Assembly (NCBI RefSeq): GCF_014199435.1
Contig: NZ_JACIJP010000001.1
Location: 1,178,001-1,242,000 of the forward strand
DNA: 64,000 nt
Direction: 5' to 3'
From: Sphingobium subterraneum
GTDB taxonomy: Bacteria > Pseudomonadota > Alphaproteobacteria > Sphingomonadales > Sphingomonadaceae
Both the position numbers and the translations under genes were made by a program. The notes under the pieces are model-generated. The model was not told where the DNA came from, did not search any database, and saw nothing but the letters and a program-made list of their open reading frames with translations. Positions 32,897-40,356 of this stretch are shown here, in pieces (position 1 is the stretch's first letter; each line of letters starts with the position of its first letter).

Positions 32897-34713
32897 GCCT
32901 CTCCTTCCAGCGGACGGACTGTGACGACACGCATCATGCCTGCGTGCATGTGTAACAGCAGATGGCAGTGAAACGCCCAGTCGCCCGGTTCATCGGCCGT
33001 CAGATCGAAACTCGCCGTCCCGCCCGGCTGGACGGTCAAGGTGTGTTTCTTCGGTTGCCTCGCGGGCGGTTTGCCGTTCACGATCTCGAAAAAATGCCCG
33101 TGCAGGTGGATGGGATGGGTCATCATCGTGTCGTTGATCAGCTTGACCCGCACGCGTTCGTTGCGGGCGAAGCGGATCGGGTCCGGGTTTTCGCTGAGCT
33201 TCTTTCCGTCGAACGACCACATGAACCGCTCCATGTTCCCCGTCAGGTGGATGTCCAGCTGCCGTTCGGGCGGACGGGTATCGACATTTGGCGTAGCCGC
33301 TTCCAGATCCCGATAGGTCAGCACCCGGTGGCCGACATTTTCCAGCCCAAGCCCAGGATAGCCCGTGCGGTCGGCGGGCATGGGTGAGATCATGTCGACA
33401 CCCGGATTGAGTTCGAACCCGGCAATTTTGGGATCGCGCATGCTGTGCCCCATGCCCCCGCCATGCGATGCGGCATCTGGAGCCTTTTCGGGCAGCTCGG
33501 GTGTGTCATGTCCGGCATGGCCCGACCCGTGCGGCATGGACGCTTCTGGCTTGGTGGCCATCGCGCCCATGTTATGCCCGCCCATCTGATGCCCAGATCC
33601 ACCGCCCATGCCCATGTCGACCATTTTCAGCGTGGGTCGTTCGCGAAGCGGCGGAATCGCAGCGCTCATGCCCATGCGGGGTGCGAGCGTTCCCCGTGCC
33701 ATGCCGGTGCGATCGATGCTTTCCGCAACGATCGTGTAGGCCTGCTCGCCTGCGGGCGTCACGATCATGTCGTAGGTTTCGGCGGGCGAAATCTGGAACT
33801 CGTCGGTTTCGACCGGCCGGACATTCTGGCCGTCGACCGACACGATGGTCAGCGGAAGACCGGGAATGCGGAAATTGTAGATCGACATGGCCGAAGCATT
33901 GATGAGCCGGAGCCGGACCCGCTCGCCCGCATGGAACAGCCCCGTCCAGTTTTCGTCCGGGGAATGCCCATTCATTAGAAATGTGTATGCCGCCGCGCTG
34001 ACGTCGGAGATGTCGGTTGGGTCCATGCGCATTTGCGCGAAGCTTTTGTTTGTCTGGGATGAAACGCGGTTGGGGCTGGTCAAGGCCTGCTTGCCGCGAT
34101 TAAAAAAGCCGCCCTGCTTCTTGAGGAGACCGACGATTTCATGGGGGTGGAGGAAGCTCCAGTCGGACAGTACAATCACATGCTCCCGTTCATAGGGTAC
34201 CGGATCGGCGCCCGCGGGGTCGATGACGATGGGGCCGTAGTGGCCCTGCTGTTCCTGAAGCCCCGAATGACTGTGGTACCAATATGTGCCGCTCTGGCGG
34301 ACCGGAAAATCATAGACGAAGGTTTCACCCGGCCGGATGCCCGGAAAGCTGATGCCCGGCACTCCATCCATGGCAGGAGGGACGAGCAGGCCGTGCCAGT
34401 GGATCGAGGTATCCTCGTTGAGGTGGTTCGTAACGGCCATCCGGAACCGCTGACCTTCCTTCAGGCGGATGAGCGGCGCTGGCAGCGTCCCATTGGCCGT
34501 CACCGCATGCCCGACGCGTCCATCCAGTTGGAAATCCTTGCGCGCGATGGTCAGCGCCAAGGATTCGCCCGACAACACCGTGCGGTCCTTGGACGCCAGT
34601 CCGTGAGTGCCGGTCTTCGCCCAGGCCGGAAACAACGAGTTCATAGCCAGCGCGCCACTTCCAAACAGCGCCGACCGCAGCAGGTTGCGCCTGCCGACAG
34701 GGTAATTTTTCAT
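32893..34713 (-). CDS. copA: Multicopper oxidase CopA
   Basis: 606 residues. Tat signal GRRNLLRSALFGSGAL for export of the folded oxidase. Copper ligands in the four usual blocks: HWHG (about 100), YWYHSHSG (about 142), HPIHLHGHFF and HCHLLLHMHAGM near the C-terminus. A His/Met-rich insert (about 380-450, with MGMGGGSGHQMGGHNMG) is typical for CopA. It oxidises Cu(I), and possibly phenolic compounds, in the periplasm. Start ATG 34713 gives the Tat peptide directly; the open frame upstream is in the copL gene region. Confidence 0.95.
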   Translation of the reverse strand: MKNYPVGRRNLLRSALFGSGALAMNSLFPAWAKTGTHGLASKDRTVLSGESLALTIARKDFQLDGRVGHAVTANGTLPAPLIRLKEGQRFRMAVTNHLNEDTSIHWHGLLVPPAMDGVPGISFPGIRPGETFVYDFPVRQSGTYWYHSHSGLQEQQGHYGPIVIDPAGADPVPYEREHVIVLSDWSFLHPHEIVGLLKKQGGFFNRGKQALTSPNRVSSQTNKSFAQMRMDPTDISDVSAAAYTFLMNGHSPDENWTGLFHAGERVRLRLINASAMSIYNFRIPGLPLTIVSVDGQNVRPVETDEFQISPAETYDMIVTPAGEQAYTIVAESIDRTGMARGTLAPRMGMSAAIPPLRERPTLKMVDMGMGGGSGHQMGGHNMGAMATKPEASMPHGSGHAGHDTPELPEKAPDAASHGGGMGHSMRDPKIAGFELNPGVDMISPMPADRTGYPGLGLENVGHRVLTYRDLEAATPNVDTRPPERQLDIHLTGNMERFMWSFDGKKLSENPDPIRFARNERVRVKLINDTMMTHPIHLHGHFFEIVNGKPPARQPKKHTLTVQPGGTASFDLTADEPGDWAFHCHLLLHMHAGMMRVVTVRPLEGEA

Positions 34714-34787
34714 AACAGATCTCCCCGCGCACCACGGCGCGACAAACGGAATCAGGGAAAGACGGCCACGGCCGTCATGATCCGTGA

Positions 34788-35108
34788 TCAGATCTTGGGA
34801 GGAGGAAGGTCGATCGCCACAGGGTCGTCCACCAAGGGGGCGACCGCGGGAAAGGAAACCGATTCGCGAAGGACCACGACGGCCTCCCCGACATGGGGAG
34901 CAACGGCAATGATCACGGCGCAATTCATTGCGCAGTGCATCGGTGCCGTCGCAGGATGATCGTCCCGCTTGGTTTGTTCCATATGCATACTGCCCTGCTC
35001 ATGCGCAGTGACGCTCGACATGGCGTGGCACGGGGTCGCACGAGCGCGCATATCGGACATCCACAGAGTCGTCGCGAGCACCGCAATCATGAGCAAGACC
35101 CGCATCAT
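34788..35108 (-). CDS. copL: Small exported Cys/His/Met protein, CopL-like
   Basis: 106 residues with a signal peptide, then TPCHAMSSV, GSMHMEQTKRDDH and APMHCAMNCAV, which are potential copper sites. Size, composition and position just ahead of copA-copB match CopL of Xanthomonas-type copper operons, which is needed for copper-dependent expression; some databases call the family DUF2946-like. The symbol is given on context and composition rather than strong similarity. Confidence 0.65.
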   Translation of the reverse strand: MMRVLLMIAVLATTLWMSDMRARATPCHAMSSVTAHEQGSMHMEQTKRDDHPATAPMHCAMNCAVIIAVAPHVGEAVVVLRESVSFPAVAPLVDDPVAIDLPPPKI

Positions 35109-35159
35109 CCTGTCAGTCCCGCCGCTGAGAAACAGGGGGATATGCGATGATCGCCGGTT

Positions 35160-36023
35160 TCACGCCGCCTTGTCCACATAACCCAGCTTCCGCGATATCT
35201 GGCGGGCGGCATTGACCACAGCCTCGACATAACGCGTATCAAGCGCGCTCAGATCGAAGGCGGTGTCGGGACCGGAGATATCGATCGCGCCCACCACGTC
35301 GCCGGACCGGCTGTAAACCGGCGCGCTGACCGAGCTGCCGCCATGTTCCAATATGCCCCGGCTGATGACATAGCCGCGCGCTGCCGCCTCCCCCACGCGG
35401 ATCAGCAAGGCTTCCAGCGTGTCGGGTGTCTGCTCCGAAAGCTTCTGGAACTTCACGCTCTCATACAATTTGCGAATGTCTTTCGCCGAGAGCTCAGACA
35501 GGAGCAGCCAGCCCATCGGCGTGGCGTAAGCGGGCAAACGCGCGCCCACGTTCAGGTTGCTCAGGAAACCGGACCGGTTCTGGACGCAGTTCAGGTATAG
35601 CACTTCCCGCCCGTCGCGAATGGCCAGGTGGGTGGATATGCCCGTATCGTCCCGCAGCCGTTCCAGCTCCGACCGCGAAATCTCGATGATGTCCTTGGAC
35701 GACAGATAGGCAAAGCCGATATTGAGCACGCGCGGCCCGAGCATGAACTCCTTGGTGTCCGGCGACGCTTCGAGAAACCCCATGTGGCGCAAGGTGTAGA
35801 TCAGCCGGAACACCGAAGACCGGGTCAGGCCCAGATGCTTCGCGATTTCGGTGACGCTCATCGGCTTCTGTTCGGCCGCGATCGTTTCCATCACCAGCAG
35901 ACCACGGTGCAGGCCGGGCACGAAATAGGCTTCGTGGTTCTTGTGCAGATCCTCGTTGTCCTCGATTTCATCGAGGTCCTCACGGACCAGACCTTTTCCT
36001 ATTGTACTGGGCGTTTTCCCCAT
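35160..36023 (-). CDS. IclR-family transcription regulator
   Basis: 287 residues. N-terminal winged helix (about residues 35-95) with MSVTEIAKHLGLTRSSVFR, and a C-terminal IclR effector domain with ARLPAYATPMGWLLL and ISRGILEHGGSSVSAPV. ATG 36023 has AGGGA immediately upstream. It is divergent from the PcaGH-like genes, as is usual for IclR regulators of protocatechuate-type operons. A 9-base inverted repeat in the intergenic region (36080-36105) is the likely binding site. Confidence 0.92.
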   Translation of the reverse strand: MGKTPSTIGKGLVREDLDEIEDNEDLHKNHEAYFVPGLHRGLLVMETIAAEQKPMSVTEIAKHLGLTRSSVFRLIYTLRHMGFLEASPDTKEFMLGPRVLNIGFAYLSSKDIIEISRSELERLRDDTGISTHLAIRDGREVLYLNCVQNRSGFLSNLNVGARLPAYATPMGWLLLSELSAKDIRKLYESVKFQKLSEQTPDTLEALLIRVGEAAARGYVISRGILEHGGSSVSAPVYSRSGDVVGAIDISGPDTAFDLSALDTRYVEAVVNAARQISRKLGYVDKAA

Positions 36024-36079
36024 TTTTCCCTGCAACACTGATCTGAGAGCGGCTCTATATGGGCGCACGCAGGGATCAG

Positions 36080-36105
36080 GTCAACAAATCATCTCTTTTG
36101 TTGAC
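36080..36105. promoter_or_regulatory. Putative IclR-family operator GTCAACAAA-N8-TTTGTTGAC
   Basis: Perfect 9-base inverted repeat: GTCAACAAA (36080-36088) and TTTGTTGAC (36097-36105). The right arm overlaps the -35 hexamer of the dioxygenase promoter, so binding would block or recruit RNA polymerase. It lies 57 bases upstream of the IclR gene start. Confidence 0.7.
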
Positions 36106-36129
36106 ATGCAAAAATGCGTTTCATATATA
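36101..36129 (+). promoter_or_regulatory. Sigma70-type promoter of the PcaGH-like operon
   Basis: TTGACA (36101-36106), a 17-base spacer and TATATA (36124-36129). A transcription start about 7 bases after the -10 element falls at or next to the ATG at 36136, so the message may be leaderless. Confidence 0.75.
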
Positions 36130-36135
36130 AAAATC

Positions 36136-36741
36136 ATGGAGACAGAGAATTATACCTGCGAGGATACCGTCGGGCCTTATTATGCGCCCGCATTCCTCGA
36201 CGATGACCGCCAGAACCTCACCAATTTTTATGACTATCTGGTCCGTCCCAAAGGAGACGTGATCATCGTGCAGGGCGCAATCCTAGATCGCGACGGAAAC
36301 CCTGTCAAACCGGTGCTGGTAGAGGCCTGGCAGGCTGATGCCAACGGTCGGCGGCGGACCTCCGCCACCCTTGAAGATGCGGATCTCGACCCCTGGTTCG
36401 ACGGCTATTCGCGCCATTATTGCGATGATGGCACGTTCGAGCTGACGACGATCATGCCCGGCGCCGTACCGCCCTGCCGGGAATCCCCGTCGGCGCGTGC
36501 ACCATATATTACACTCAACCTTTACATGGACGGGACCGAGCGCCTCGCTACGCAGATCTTTTTCGAGGGCCGTCCCGAAAATGAAAGCGACCCGCTCCTC
36601 CTGTCCTTGCCAGAACCGCTGCGGCCCCGCCTGCTCGCCCGGCGTATGCCCGACAACAGCGACGGGGTTCCGGTCTACAGAATCGATCTCAAGCTGCGCT
36701 GTGCCGACGAAACACCCTTTTTCGAAGATCGGTTCGGGTGA
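36136..36741 (+). CDS. Intradiol dioxygenase, PcaG-like (alpha) subunit
   Basis: 201 residues starting METENYTCEDTVGPYY. It resembles the alpha subunit of protocatechuate 3,4-dioxygenase: VLVEAWQADANGR, GYSRHYCDDGTFELTTIMPG, ITLNLYMDG and IFFEGRPENESDPLL. Alpha subunits lack the iron ligands, as seen here. ATG 36136 has no ribosome site and coincides with the predicted transcription start; an in-frame ATG at 36106 overlaps the -35 box and is unlikely. It ends in TGATG with the beta gene. Sequence is distant enough from true PcaG that the catechol-type substrate may differ. Confidence 0.85.
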   Translation: METENYTCEDTVGPYYAPAFLDDDRQNLTNFYDYLVRPKGDVIIVQGAILDRDGNPVKPVLVEAWQADANGRRRTSATLEDADLDPWFDGYSRHYCDDGTFELTTIMPGAVPPCRESPSARAPYITLNLYMDGTERLATQIFFEGRPENESDPLLLSLPEPLRPRLLARRMPDNSDGVPVYRIDLKLRCADETPFFEDRFG

Positions 36742-37454
36742 TGGAGAACAGAGTTTTGCCCAATTTCGATCTTCAGTTTGACGAGCAACCCGACTGGCGT
36801 CGGCTCGAAGTCGGCGAGACCGACTTGTCAGCGGAGGCACGGGTTCCGTTGCGTTCGCTGCGCCCTATTCCCGAAGCGGCCCGGACGTCCTTCGCTCCGT
36901 CGGTGACGCGCCTGCCGGGGCTGCGCGCGGGCGAGAACGATCTGACCCGCATCGCGCCCGGCCGCCCCCAGGCCGAAGGCGTGAAGCTGCTGGTATCCGG
37001 CTCCATCACCGACGAGAACGGGCGCCCGCTGCGTGGTGTACTACTCGAAGTGTGGAACGCCAACAAATGGGGGCGCTACACCCACAAGGACGACCCGGCG
37101 GTCCAGCAGCTCGATCCCAATTTCCTGGGATATGGCCGCGTGCTGACCGACGACGATGGGCGCTATTCCTTCGCGACCATCCGTCCCGGCTCTTATCTGG
37201 TCCGCCCCGAAATTGACCGCTGGCGGCCTTCGCACATCCATCTGTCGGTACGCGGCGGATCCAGCCGCCTGATGACGCAGATGTATTTTCCGAACGATCC
37301 TCTGCTCGACATCGATCCGGGCTTTCAGCTCTTTGGGGCCGCTGGCGCACGCCAGATCGGCGCCGAGAGCGTGTCGCGGACCGAAGGCATCGATACAGAC
37401 ATCCGCTTCGACATCGTCATCGGTGGCCGAAACCCAACGATTTTCGAGGACTGA
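36741..37454 (+). CDS. Intradiol dioxygenase, PcaH-like (beta, iron-binding) subunit
   Basis: 237 residues. All four iron ligands of PcaH are present with the right spacing: Tyr in NKWGRYTHKDD, Tyr in PGSYLVRPEID, and the two His in RWRPSHIHL, the second Tyr lying 13 residues before the first His as in Pseudomonas PcaH. Cleaves an ortho-dihydroxy aromatic ring between the two hydroxyls. Start is ATG 36741 (or GTG 36738), overlapping the alpha-gene stop. Followed by an M20 deacylase and a transporter rather than by pcaB/pcaC/pcaD, so the product is not handled by the usual beta-ketoadipate enzymes at this locus. Confidence 0.9.
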   Translation: MENRVLPNFDLQFDEQPDWRRLEVGETDLSAEARVPLRSLRPIPEAARTSFAPSVTRLPGLRAGENDLTRIAPGRPQAEGVKLLVSGSITDENGRPLRGVLLEVWNANKWGRYTHKDDPAVQQLDPNFLGYGRVLTDDDGRYSFATIRPGSYLVRPEIDRWRPSHIHLSVRGGSSRLMTQMYFPNDPLLDIDPGFQLFGAAGARQIGAESVSRTEGIDTDIRFDIVIGGRNPTIFED

Positions 37455-37459
37455 TAGAT

Positions 37460-38680
37460 ATGGGCGGGGTGCTGGTCTCGGAGCGAGCGAGCGGGTCGGA
37501 CGACCTGCCGCAATCGGTCGCCCTTCTGGAAAAGCTGGTCGCGTTCGAAACAACGAACAGCAACAGCAATCTGGACATGATCGAATATCTGCAGTCCCTG
37601 TTTCAGGACGCGGGGATTGAGCCGTGGCTGACCTACGACAAGGACCGGCGCAAGGCCAATCTGTTCGCAACGTTGCCGAGCGTGGACGGCGTCACGCAGG
37701 GGGGCATCGTCCTGTCCGGCCACAGCGATGTCGTAACGGTCGAAGGCCAGAAATGGAGCACCGACCCCTTCACCCTCACCCGCCGTGGCGACCGGCTCTA
37801 TGGGCGCGGTTCCGCCGATATGAAGGGGTTCATCGCCGTCTGCATGTCAAAGCTGGAAAGCTTGCAGGCGAAACAGCTGCGTAAGCCGCTCCATTTCGCG
37901 TTCTCCTTTGACGAGGAAGTGGGGTGCCTTGGCGCACCGCTGATGCTTGATGAAATGGTACGCCGCGATATCCGGCCGGAAGGCTGCCTGATCGGCGAGC
38001 CGACCAGTATGAACGTGGTGGTCGCGCACAAGGGCGCCAACCTGTACCGCTGCCGCGTGCATGGACGACCGGCCCACAGCTCCGCGCCGGTTCTGGGTGT
38101 CAACGCCATTGAATATGCCGCGCGGGTCATCTGCTTTATCCGTGATCTGGCCGACAGCATGAAACAGCAGGGGCCGTTCGACCGCTTTTTCGAAACCCCC
38201 TACTCGACTGCGCAGACGGGTCGCATATCCGGCGGCGTCGCCACCAACGTGGTTCCGCAATTGTGCGAATTCGATTTTGAGTTCCGCAACATCCCCCAGA
38301 TCGACGCGCAGGATATCTACGCGCAGATCAGCGACTACGTGGAAAACACCATCCGGCCCGCCATGCGCGAAGAATGGGACGGCGCGGACATCGCGCTGGA
38401 GAAAATTGCCGCAGCGCCCGGCCTCAATGCCGATGAGCAGGCCATGATGACGCGCCTTGTGCGGGCGCTGACCGGCGATGGCGATATCCGCAAGGTTGCC
38501 TATGGAACGGAAGGCGGACAGTTCCAGAATGCAGGTGTTCCCGCCATCATCTGCGGTCCCGGTAGCATCGAGCAGGCACACCGCGCGGACGAATTCATCG
38601 ACATCGATCAAATTGCCCAGTGCGAAGCCTTCATCGACGCGCTGGCTGGCCCAACAGGAATTGACAATGAAAGCCAATGA
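37460..38680 (+). CDS. M20-family deacylase, ArgE (acetylornithine deacetylase)-like
   Basis: 406 residues. Zinc motifs: GHSDVVTVEG, GRGSADMKGF with the bridging Asp, FDEEVGCLGA with catalytic Glu-Glu, IGEPT and the late GPGSIEQAHRADE. Dimerisation domain in the middle (GRPAHSSAP). Hydrolyses an N-acyl amide, producing an amine and an acid. Genomic context (dioxygenase, MHS transporter) makes arginine biosynthesis unlikely; an N-acylated aromatic or amino-acid substrate is more plausible. Five bases after pcaH-like and overlapping the transporter gene by 14. Confidence 0.9.
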   Translation: MGGVLVSERASGSDDLPQSVALLEKLVAFETTNSNSNLDMIEYLQSLFQDAGIEPWLTYDKDRRKANLFATLPSVDGVTQGGIVLSGHSDVVTVEGQKWSTDPFTLTRRGDRLYGRGSADMKGFIAVCMSKLESLQAKQLRKPLHFAFSFDEEVGCLGAPLMLDEMVRRDIRPEGCLIGEPTSMNVVVAHKGANLYRCRVHGRPAHSSAPVLGVNAIEYAARVICFIRDLADSMKQQGPFDRFFETPYSTAQTGRISGGVATNVVPQLCEFDFEFRNIPQIDAQDIYAQISDYVENTIRPAMREEWDGADIALEKIAAAPGLNADEQAMMTRLVRALTGDGDIRKVAYGTEGGQFQNAGVPAIICGPGSIEQAHRADEFIDIDQIAQCEAFIDALAGPTGIDNESQ

Positions 38681-39965
38681 TCAGGGATTGAACACCGGAA
38701 AAATCAGTCCGACGCGTGCCATTTTCGTCGCATCCATCGGCAATGCGCTGGAATGGTTCGACCTGATCATTTTCGGGTTTCTCAGCGTCGTTATCTCGAA
38801 GCAGTTTTTCCCCGAGACCGACCCCACCACGTCGCTGATGCTGACTTTCGCAACCTTCGGGATCGCCTTCGTCATGCGTCCGCTGGGCGGGATCTACATC
38901 GGTATTTTCGCCGACAAGAAAGGGCGCATCAAGGCGCTGACGCTCGCGGCCGGGCTGATGATGCTCGGGACGGGCATGATCGCGCTGATGCCGACCTATC
39001 ATGACATCGGTATCATCGCGACGATCGGCATTGTCCTCGCGCGGCTAATTCAGGGCTTTTCCGCGGGCGGCGAATTCGCCAGCGCCACCGCTTTCCTCGC
39101 CGAGCAGTCCAAGGCGCGACGGGGTTTCTTCGCAAGCTGGCAGATCGCCAGCCAGGGGCTGACTACATTGCTGGCAAGCGGTGCGGGCGTCATGCTGACA
39201 ACGATGATGGCGCCCGAAGACCTGGAATCATGGGGCTGGCGCCTGCCTTTCTTCTTCGGCATGCTCATCGGCCCGGTGGCTTTGTATATCCGGTACAAGG
39301 TTCCCGAGACGGAAGAATTCGTGGAGGCCGAGACGACCGAAACGCCGCTTCGCGACACGCTTCGTTCGCAGCGCAGGCCGCTCATCATCGCCATCGGGGC
39401 AACGGTGCTGGGCACTGTGTCAACCTTTGCGGTCCTTTATGTGCCAACCTTTGCAGTGCGCGAATATGGCATCGCCGCGCAGTCGGCATTCACCGCCACG
39501 CTGGCTACCGGCATTGTGCAAATGATCCTTGCGCCCGTGGTAGGCCATCTTGGTGACAAATGGGGACGCCATAATATCATGATCGCGGCGGCCGTTGGCA
39601 TGCTTCTGTTGATCGCACCGCTCTATATGTGGCTCGCCGCCGTCCCGACCGGCACAACGCTCATTCTTGTGCAGATCATTTTCGGCGTGTTGCTCACCGG
39701 GTATTTCGCGTGCCAGCCTGCCTTCTTGTCCGACCTCTTCCCGGTTCAGACCCGCACGACCGGTATGTCGATCGGCTATAATTTCGCCGTCACGCTTTTC
39801 GGAGGGTTCGCCCCGTTCATCATTACCGTGCTGATCAACACGACCGGCAGCAAGCTGTCACCAGCACTGTACATCATGTTCGCGGCTGTCGTGAGCCTGA
39901 TCGCGCTGGTGAGTTCCCGCAAGACGGTCCAGTCGTTCCGAAGGGCGGAAGCGGCGGCTCGCTGA
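38667..39965 (+). CDS. MFS transporter of the metabolite:H+ symporter (MHS) family
   Basis: 432 residues, 12 predicted helices. N-terminal ASIGNALEWFDLIIFGF and RPLGGIYIGIFADKKGR are signatures of the MHS subfamily (ProP, ShiA, KgtP), which imports organic acids or compatible solutes with protons. ATG 38667 has AGGA 8 bases upstream and overlaps the deacylase gene. It is the last gene of the IclR-controlled operon and likely imports the operon's substrate. Confidence 0.92.
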   Translation: MKANDQGLNTGKISPTRAIFVASIGNALEWFDLIIFGFLSVVISKQFFPETDPTTSLMLTFATFGIAFVMRPLGGIYIGIFADKKGRIKALTLAAGLMMLGTGMIALMPTYHDIGIIATIGIVLARLIQGFSAGGEFASATAFLAEQSKARRGFFASWQIASQGLTTLLASGAGVMLTTMMAPEDLESWGWRLPFFFGMLIGPVALYIRYKVPETEEFVEAETTETPLRDTLRSQRRPLIIAIGATVLGTVSTFAVLYVPTFAVREYGIAAQSAFTATLATGIVQMILAPVVGHLGDKWGRHNIMIAAAVGMLLLIAPLYMWLAAVPTGTTLILVQIIFGVLLTGYFACQPAFLSDLFPVQTRTTGMSIGYNFAVTLFGGFAPFIITVLINTTGSKLSPALYIMFAAVVSLIALVSSRKTVQSFRRAEAAAR

Positions 39966-40024
39966 GGCGCTCTCCGCGCCTGCCCGGTGTTCGTATTCCG
40001 GGCCAGTCTCCTTGAGAAAACAGG

Positions 40025-40057
40025 AAGGCCGAATGTGACTTGGTCATGTTCGGCCTT
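40025..40057 (+). terminator. Hairpin terminator after the MHS transporter
   Basis: AAGGCCGAATGTGA (40025-40038) and TCATGTTCGGCCTT (40044-40057) pair except at two central positions, with a 5-base loop, followed by GTCGTATTTT. Confidence 0.65.
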
Positions 40058-40242
40058 GTCGTATTTTGGCTTTATCCTGCAAAATCAAAGTATTTTGGAA
40101 ATCGAAAGCGGATGACCGGCGTATGCGGCGATCTGAGAAAGGGGCATCGCATCCTTTAAAGCCGCCAACGTCGGCGACATCATCCGTGAAACAGGATTTG
40201 GAAATAAAAATAAAGGCTTTTTTGATTTTCCTCTAAAACATC

Positions 40243-40259
40243 CGTTGACATATAAAACA
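40243..40259 (+). promoter_or_regulatory. Putative promoter/operator CCGTTGACATATAAAAC
   Basis: TTGACA at 40245-40250 runs directly into TATAAAAC. No good -10 lies 17 bases further on, so the box is either an operator or a -10 (TATAAA) with a poor -35. It matches GTTGAYATATRAAAC elements near 28144-28156 and 48290-48303 (both minus strand). Confidence 0.45.
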
Positions 40260-40282
40260 ATTCTTCTAACCTCAAATTCGCA

Positions 40283-40321
40283 GCAGAATCATTCCCGCTC
40301 CTGAAGCCGGGACGGTTCTGC
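40283..40321 (+). other. Stem-loop in the TonB-receptor leader
   Basis: GCAGAATC (40283-40290) pairs with GGTTCTGC (40314-40321), and inside it CCCG (40294-40297) with CGGG (40308-40311). It would lie in the 5' untranslated RNA, 25-35 bases ahead of the ribosome site; it could stabilise the message or regulate it. Confidence 0.5.
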
Positions 40322-40356
40322 GAATGGGAGTGTAGAAACACCACAAGGGGAAGCAT

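Larger units (their letters stand above)
39966..40356. other. 391-base intergenic region before the TonB receptor
   Basis: Holds the terminator of the MHS operon (40025-40057), an AT-rich promoter zone with CCGTTGACATATAAAAC (40243-40259) and a leader hairpin (40283-40321). The ribosome site AAGGGGAAG precedes ATG 40357. No small gene is apparent. Confidence 0.7.

Noticed and set aside
34788..34923. Extended N-terminus of CopA into the copL region
   Set aside because: ATG 34713 gives a proper Tat signal; the upstream part is an antiparallel-type shadow of the copL reading frame with no signal peptide.
37460..38680. Annotating the M20 protein as argE of arginine biosynthesis
   Set aside because: No arginine genes nearby; it is embedded in an IclR-controlled catabolic operon.
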